From positions 1 to 16,675 of the forward strand of contig JAFGWD010000155.1 in assembly GCA_016937315.1 (NCBI GenBank): a stretch of DNA of 16,675 bases. The letters are read 5' to 3'. Position numbers and translations under genes: made by a program. Source of the stretch: Rhodospirillaceae bacterium (GTDB taxonomy: Bacteria; Pseudomonadota; Alphaproteobacteria; Rhodospirillales; Rhodospirillaceae). Below the pieces are notes generated by a model. It was not told where the DNA came from. It saw only the letters and a list, made by a program, of their open reading frames with translations, and ran no database searches. Each line of letters starts with the position of its first letter. The stretch's first letter is position 1. This document shows, in pieces, positions 13,980 through 16,675 of this stretch.

Positions 13980-14005
13980 GGGTTGCCGCGTGATATACAT
14001 CCGGC

Positions 14006-14470
14006 ATGACACGTGTTGATTTCTATCACTTGCAAAAATCACCGTTGGAACGCGCCCTGCCTGAGTTGCTGGAGCGTGTTTTGGCGCGTGGATTAACCGC
14101 TCTGGTGGTTGCTGGCTCACCGGAGCGAGTTAAAGATTTGGATGCGGTGTTGTGGTCCTATCGCGAGGATTCCTGGCTGCCCCATGCGTCGGCTGGAGGA
14201 GGCGATCCGGCGGCGCAGTTGGTGTGGATCACCGATACGGCGGAAAATCCCAATGCTGCTGACATCCTGATCATCACCGATGGGGCGGATATTTTGGATG
14301 TGGCCGGTTTTACCCGTTGTCTTGATCTTTTTGATGGGGCTGTAGCCGAGGATGTGGCGGCGGCACGCAAACGTTGGGTGCGGGCGCGTGATGCGGGTCA
14401 CGACTTGGCCTATTGGCAACAAGACGTCAACGGACGTTGGACGGAGAAGGCGAACTCGGTGAAAACCTGA
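14006..14470 (+). CDS. holC: DNA polymerase III subunit chi
   Basis: A 154-residue DNA polymerase III chi subunit, part of the clamp-loader complex that contacts single-strand binding protein at the replication fork. Family landmarks are the opening VDFYHLQKSPLERALPELLERVL, the central LDAVLWSYREDSWLPHA, the QLVWITD strand and the C-terminal KRWVRARDAGHDLAYWQQDVNGRW. Size is normal for the family. ATG 14006 lies 26 bases beyond the terminator of the preceding operon and has no clear ribosome-binding site, so the message may be nearly leaderless or the promoter very close (ATATAC lies at 13992-13997). The next gene follows after 74 bases with no terminator visible. Confidence 0.93.
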   Translation: MTRVDFYHLQKSPLERALPELLERVLARGLTALVVAGSPERVKDLDAVLWSYREDSWLPHASAGGGDPAAQLVWITDTAENPNAADILIITDGADILDVAGFTRCLDLFDGAVAEDVAAARKRWVRARDAGHDLAYWQQDVNGRWTEKANSVKT

Positions 14471-14544
14471 TTTGGGGGACAGTCTTTGTCGTGCTTGCTC
14501 CATTAAGAAGAGCGACTGGAAGGCTGGTTTGAGGGAAGAGAGAC

Positions 14545-16263
14545 ATGATGTCGAATCCACGAACGACATTTGAGTTCCAGGTTTTGTGCGCCAAAAACTG
14601 GACGGTGCGAGACCTGTTCGATGACGAGTCCACAGCAAAACGTGCTGCGGATCAGGTGCTCGCCTCCGGTCGTGTAGAAGGTGTGCGGATCTTGCGTATC
14701 TGGCACCGTGCCGACGGAGAACACAGTGAGAAACAAGTCTATGAGAAGCTGGGGCAACCGAAGCCGTTGCGCGATGTGCGTATCGTGCCGATCGATTCGG
14801 CCCCATTTTGTCGTGATGAGGCGGATTTTCTGACGTCGGACAGCTTGGCCGCAATGGGGCGGTTGTTTCGCAAGTATCTGGACGAGGTTCATCTGACGCC
14901 GCTGGAAGTGCTATGCCTGGATCGTGAGTACAAACGCATCTGGGATACCGAGTCGATCGTGATGGCTGGTGTGGATCGGGTGGCCCTGATTCAGACTCGG
15001 GGTACGGATTTGACGGCGAAGGACCGAAGAGACGAAATCTATCGCGGCATTGAGGCGATTGGTGTCCGCGCACGGCGTTGTGCGCGGCGACGCGGATTGC
15101 CCAAGGCCGTCGCTTCAACCTTTGGGGCGGTTTTGGCAGAGACTTCGGTGTATGCCGAGGACGATTTGGACGGGCGTTTCGCTGCAAGCGTGGTCTTGGC
15201 GCGTGATTTGGCTGGGCATCGCGACTGGTTGGGGAAGTTGAATCGTCTGGGTGCGTTGATATCCTGTGAAGAGGATGCCATTGCTCTTTCTGTGCTCGAT
15301 AGTGTGGTCGCTCAGGTCTTTGGCAATCGCGAGGTGTTGCAGGATGCCTTGGGGCCGCAGCCCAATTTGGCAGCGGCATTGACCTGTATGGTGGATGTGT
15401 TGGAGAACGCGTCGGGTGCGGCCTTTGATAAAGCCTTGCCGCATGGTGCTCTCTTTGCGAAAGGGGTGAACGACGGGCGCTTGCCGTTGTTTCGGGCTGT
15501 ATTGCTGGAACGTCTCGTTCGTGCCTTGGCGGGGCCGGGGGAGTTGTCGCGTAATATGCCGTCGCGGGAGTGGATGTGTTTTCGTACACTCGCCAATCGC
15601 TTAGTCGTGGATGACCGCGTGATCGGGGGCGTTGCGGTTGCTGAGGCGCTATTGGAGCGGGCGGCGTTGTTTGTCGTTGCGGGAGGAGTCACCGGGCGCA
15701 TTGCGGCTCTGCAACAACTGCTTGGCGTCTTGGATACGCCGGCGCGTCGGGTATGCTTGCTGCGTGTTCTGGACGATGGCTTGAAGCGTGAGCCGAAGGT
15801 TCGCGTTGCTGCGTTCGAGGCCATACGCAGTCTGATCCTCTCGGCGGAGACCCTTGCGGTTTTTGCGCCATCGTCTGTGGAGCCGATTACACCGATGCGG
15901 GCTGCGGCAGATTTGAGCCGGTGGCTGGCTTCCGCCTATCCCCCGAAACCGGTGGCTCCTTTGGTTGCGCGGCTGGACGATTTGTCGGCGGATTATCTGA
16001 TACGGGAACACATTATCGAACGCATGGATCGTCCTGAGATGCCTTTGGCTGATCGTGCCATCATGTTGCTCAATTTTGTGCTTTCAGGCACGTTGACGGA
16101 AGGCAAGGCGACGGCTTTGGCGCGTGATCGTATTCGCGAACATCTTAAACGCCCGGATTTTGTTGAGGCGTTTGCTGCCGAATGTGCGGACGAAGAGAAA
16201 CAGGAACGGCGCTTGCGGGAGTTTCATGTGTTGCTGGCGCGTGCGGGTTTTTCAAAAGCATAG
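14545..16263 (+). CDS. Conserved-looking protein of unknown function, 572 residues
   Basis: I do not recognise this protein. It starts at ATG 14545 (a second ATG follows directly at 14548), with AGGG upstream at 14532. Residues about 8-70 (FEFQVLCAKNWTVRDLFDD...GVRILRIWHRADGEHSEKQVYEKLG) look like a small alpha/beta domain; the rest is mostly helical, with repeated Leu/Ala-rich helices between about 250 and 450 resembling HEAT-like or other alpha-solenoid proteins. There is no signal peptide, no membrane segment and no nucleotide-binding loop. The C-terminus is strongly charged (AECADEEKQERRLREFHVLLARAGF). Codon use and G+C resemble the flanking housekeeping genes, so it is probably a native chromosomal gene. 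It stands between holC and a small membrane-protein gene 29 bases downstream, possibly co-transcribed. Confidence 0.8.
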   Translation: MMSNPRTTFEFQVLCAKNWTVRDLFDDESTAKRAADQVLASGRVEGVRILRIWHRADGEHSEKQVYEKLGQPKPLRDVRIVPIDSAPFCRDEADFLTSDSLAAMGRLFRKYLDEVHLTPLEVLCLDREYKRIWDTESIVMAGVDRVALIQTRGTDLTAKDRRDEIYRGIEAIGVRARRCARRRGLPKAVASTFGAVLAETSVYAEDDLDGRFAASVVLARDLAGHRDWLGKLNRLGALISCEEDAIALSVLDSVVAQVFGNREVLQDALGPQPNLAAALTCMVDVLENASGAAFDKALPHGALFAKGVNDGRLPLFRAVLLERLVRALAGPGELSRNMPSREWMCFRTLANRLVVDDRVIGGVAVAEALLERAALFVVAGGVTGRIAALQQLLGVLDTPARRVCLLRVLDDGLKREPKVRVAAFEAIRSLILSAETLAVFAPSSVEPITPMRAAADLSRWLASAYPPKPVAPLVARLDDLSADYLIREHIIERMDRPEMPLADRAIMLLNFVLSGTLTEGKATALARDRIREHLKRPDFVEAFAAECADEEKQERRLREFHVLLARAGFSKA

Positions 16264-16292
16264 GGCACGGGGCTGAAAAAGGAAGGGGTGGT

Positions 16293-16675
16293 ATGATTTT
16301 GGTGGTGTGCGTGATTCTTGCGGCATGCTTCGTTCTCGGTCTGGGCATGGCGATGCGCTATTTCCCGGATCGTCGTGTGATGCCTGTCAGTCCCGAAGTT
16401 GCGCGTTTGGTTGGTGACATCCGCAAAGGCAAGCTGTTTGGCGCGGACGGCTGTAATGATGCGGGGATTCGCGATTTGGCGGCCACCTATGGTTTTCGCG
16501 TTGTGGATCGTGACGGTACGATTCTGAAATTACGCCGGAACGCTTGGGTGAAGTTCAAAAGCCTGAATGAAGGTGGGCGCATTTTGGGGGTGCTTTTGTT
16601 TCCGCTGTCGATTGGCTTTACCGCAGGGCTGCTGCTCGGTTTGTCGTGGCGACGTGGCTTTGATGAACTTGTTCA
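16293..16675 (+). CDS. Small membrane protein of unknown function (3' end outside window)
   Basis: The frame is open from ATG 16293 to the right edge, giving the first 127 residues. GGAAGGGG 4-11 bases upstream is a good ribosome-binding site. The protein starts with a membrane segment (ILVVCVILAACFVLGLGMAM, about 2-21), has a soluble loop of roughly 75 residues (VSPEVARLVGDIRKGKLFGADG ... RVVDRDGTILKLRRNAWVKFK) and enters a second membrane segment at about 99-118 (ILGVLLFPLSIGFTAGLLLG). I do not recognise the family. It follows the 572-residue unknown gene by 29 bases on the same strand, so the two may work together. Confidence 0.75.
   Translation, partial: MILVVCVILAACFVLGLGMAMRYFPDRRVMPVSPEVARLVGDIRKGKLFGADGCNDAGIRDLAATYGFRVVDRDGTILKLRRNAWVKFKSLNEGGRILGVLLFPLSIGFTAGLLLGLSWRRGFDELV

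Noticed and set aside
14117..15589. A 490-codon open frame on the minus strand across holC and the 572-residue gene
   Set aside because: Its product is dominated by Pro, Arg, Ser and His with no domain pattern, as expected for the antisense of a GC-rich gene; it spans two plus-strand frames and the intergenic gap, and holC is a firm call.

Overview
The window looks like chromosomal DNA of an alphaproteobacterium, most likely from the Rhodospirillales side of the class. The strongest marker is a circularly permuted two-piece tmRNA gene on the minus strand. An alphaproteobacterial-type SspB, a small ribbon-helix-helix protein, an FAD-dependent thymidylate synthase (ThyX) and an hflK-hflC-degP gene row agree with that. 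Nothing in the sequence fixes genus or species.

Layout. At the left edge is the 3' part of an AsmA-family gene (+). Converging on it are two minus-strand genes overlapping by 4 bases, an alpha/beta hydrolase followed by a ribbon-helix-helix protein. Next, on the minus strand, come class I fumarase, sspB and the tmRNA gene ssrA, transcribed in the order ssrA, sspB, fum. Divergent from ssrA is thyX (+). At about 5.7-9.0 kb lies a two-gene minus-strand cassette of visibly lower G+C: a Cap4/DUF4297-type nuclease gene followed, with a 4-base overlap, by a Rad50/SMC-like ATPase gene. It is flanked by roughly 280-300 bases of non-coding DNA on each side. I read it as a compact Lamassu-type (Cap4-nuclease) anti-phage or anti-plasmid system inserted among housekeeping genes. 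Beyond it are mrp/apbC (-), divergent hflK-hflC-degP (+) closed by a strong terminator, then holC, a 572-residue protein I do not recognise, and a small membrane protein cut off by the right edge.

How the genes fit together. ssrA makes the tag added to nascent chains on stalled ribosomes, and SspB delivers tagged proteins to ClpXP, so trans-translation and its proteolytic adaptor sit side by side. hflK, hflC and degP form an envelope protein quality-control operon: HflKC regulates the FtsH protease and DegP is a periplasmic protease/chaperone. Fumarase is an iron-sulfur enzyme and Mrp an iron-sulfur carrier, but they are far apart and probably not co-regulated. The nuclease-ATPase pair is the accessory part of the window and its most interesting content.
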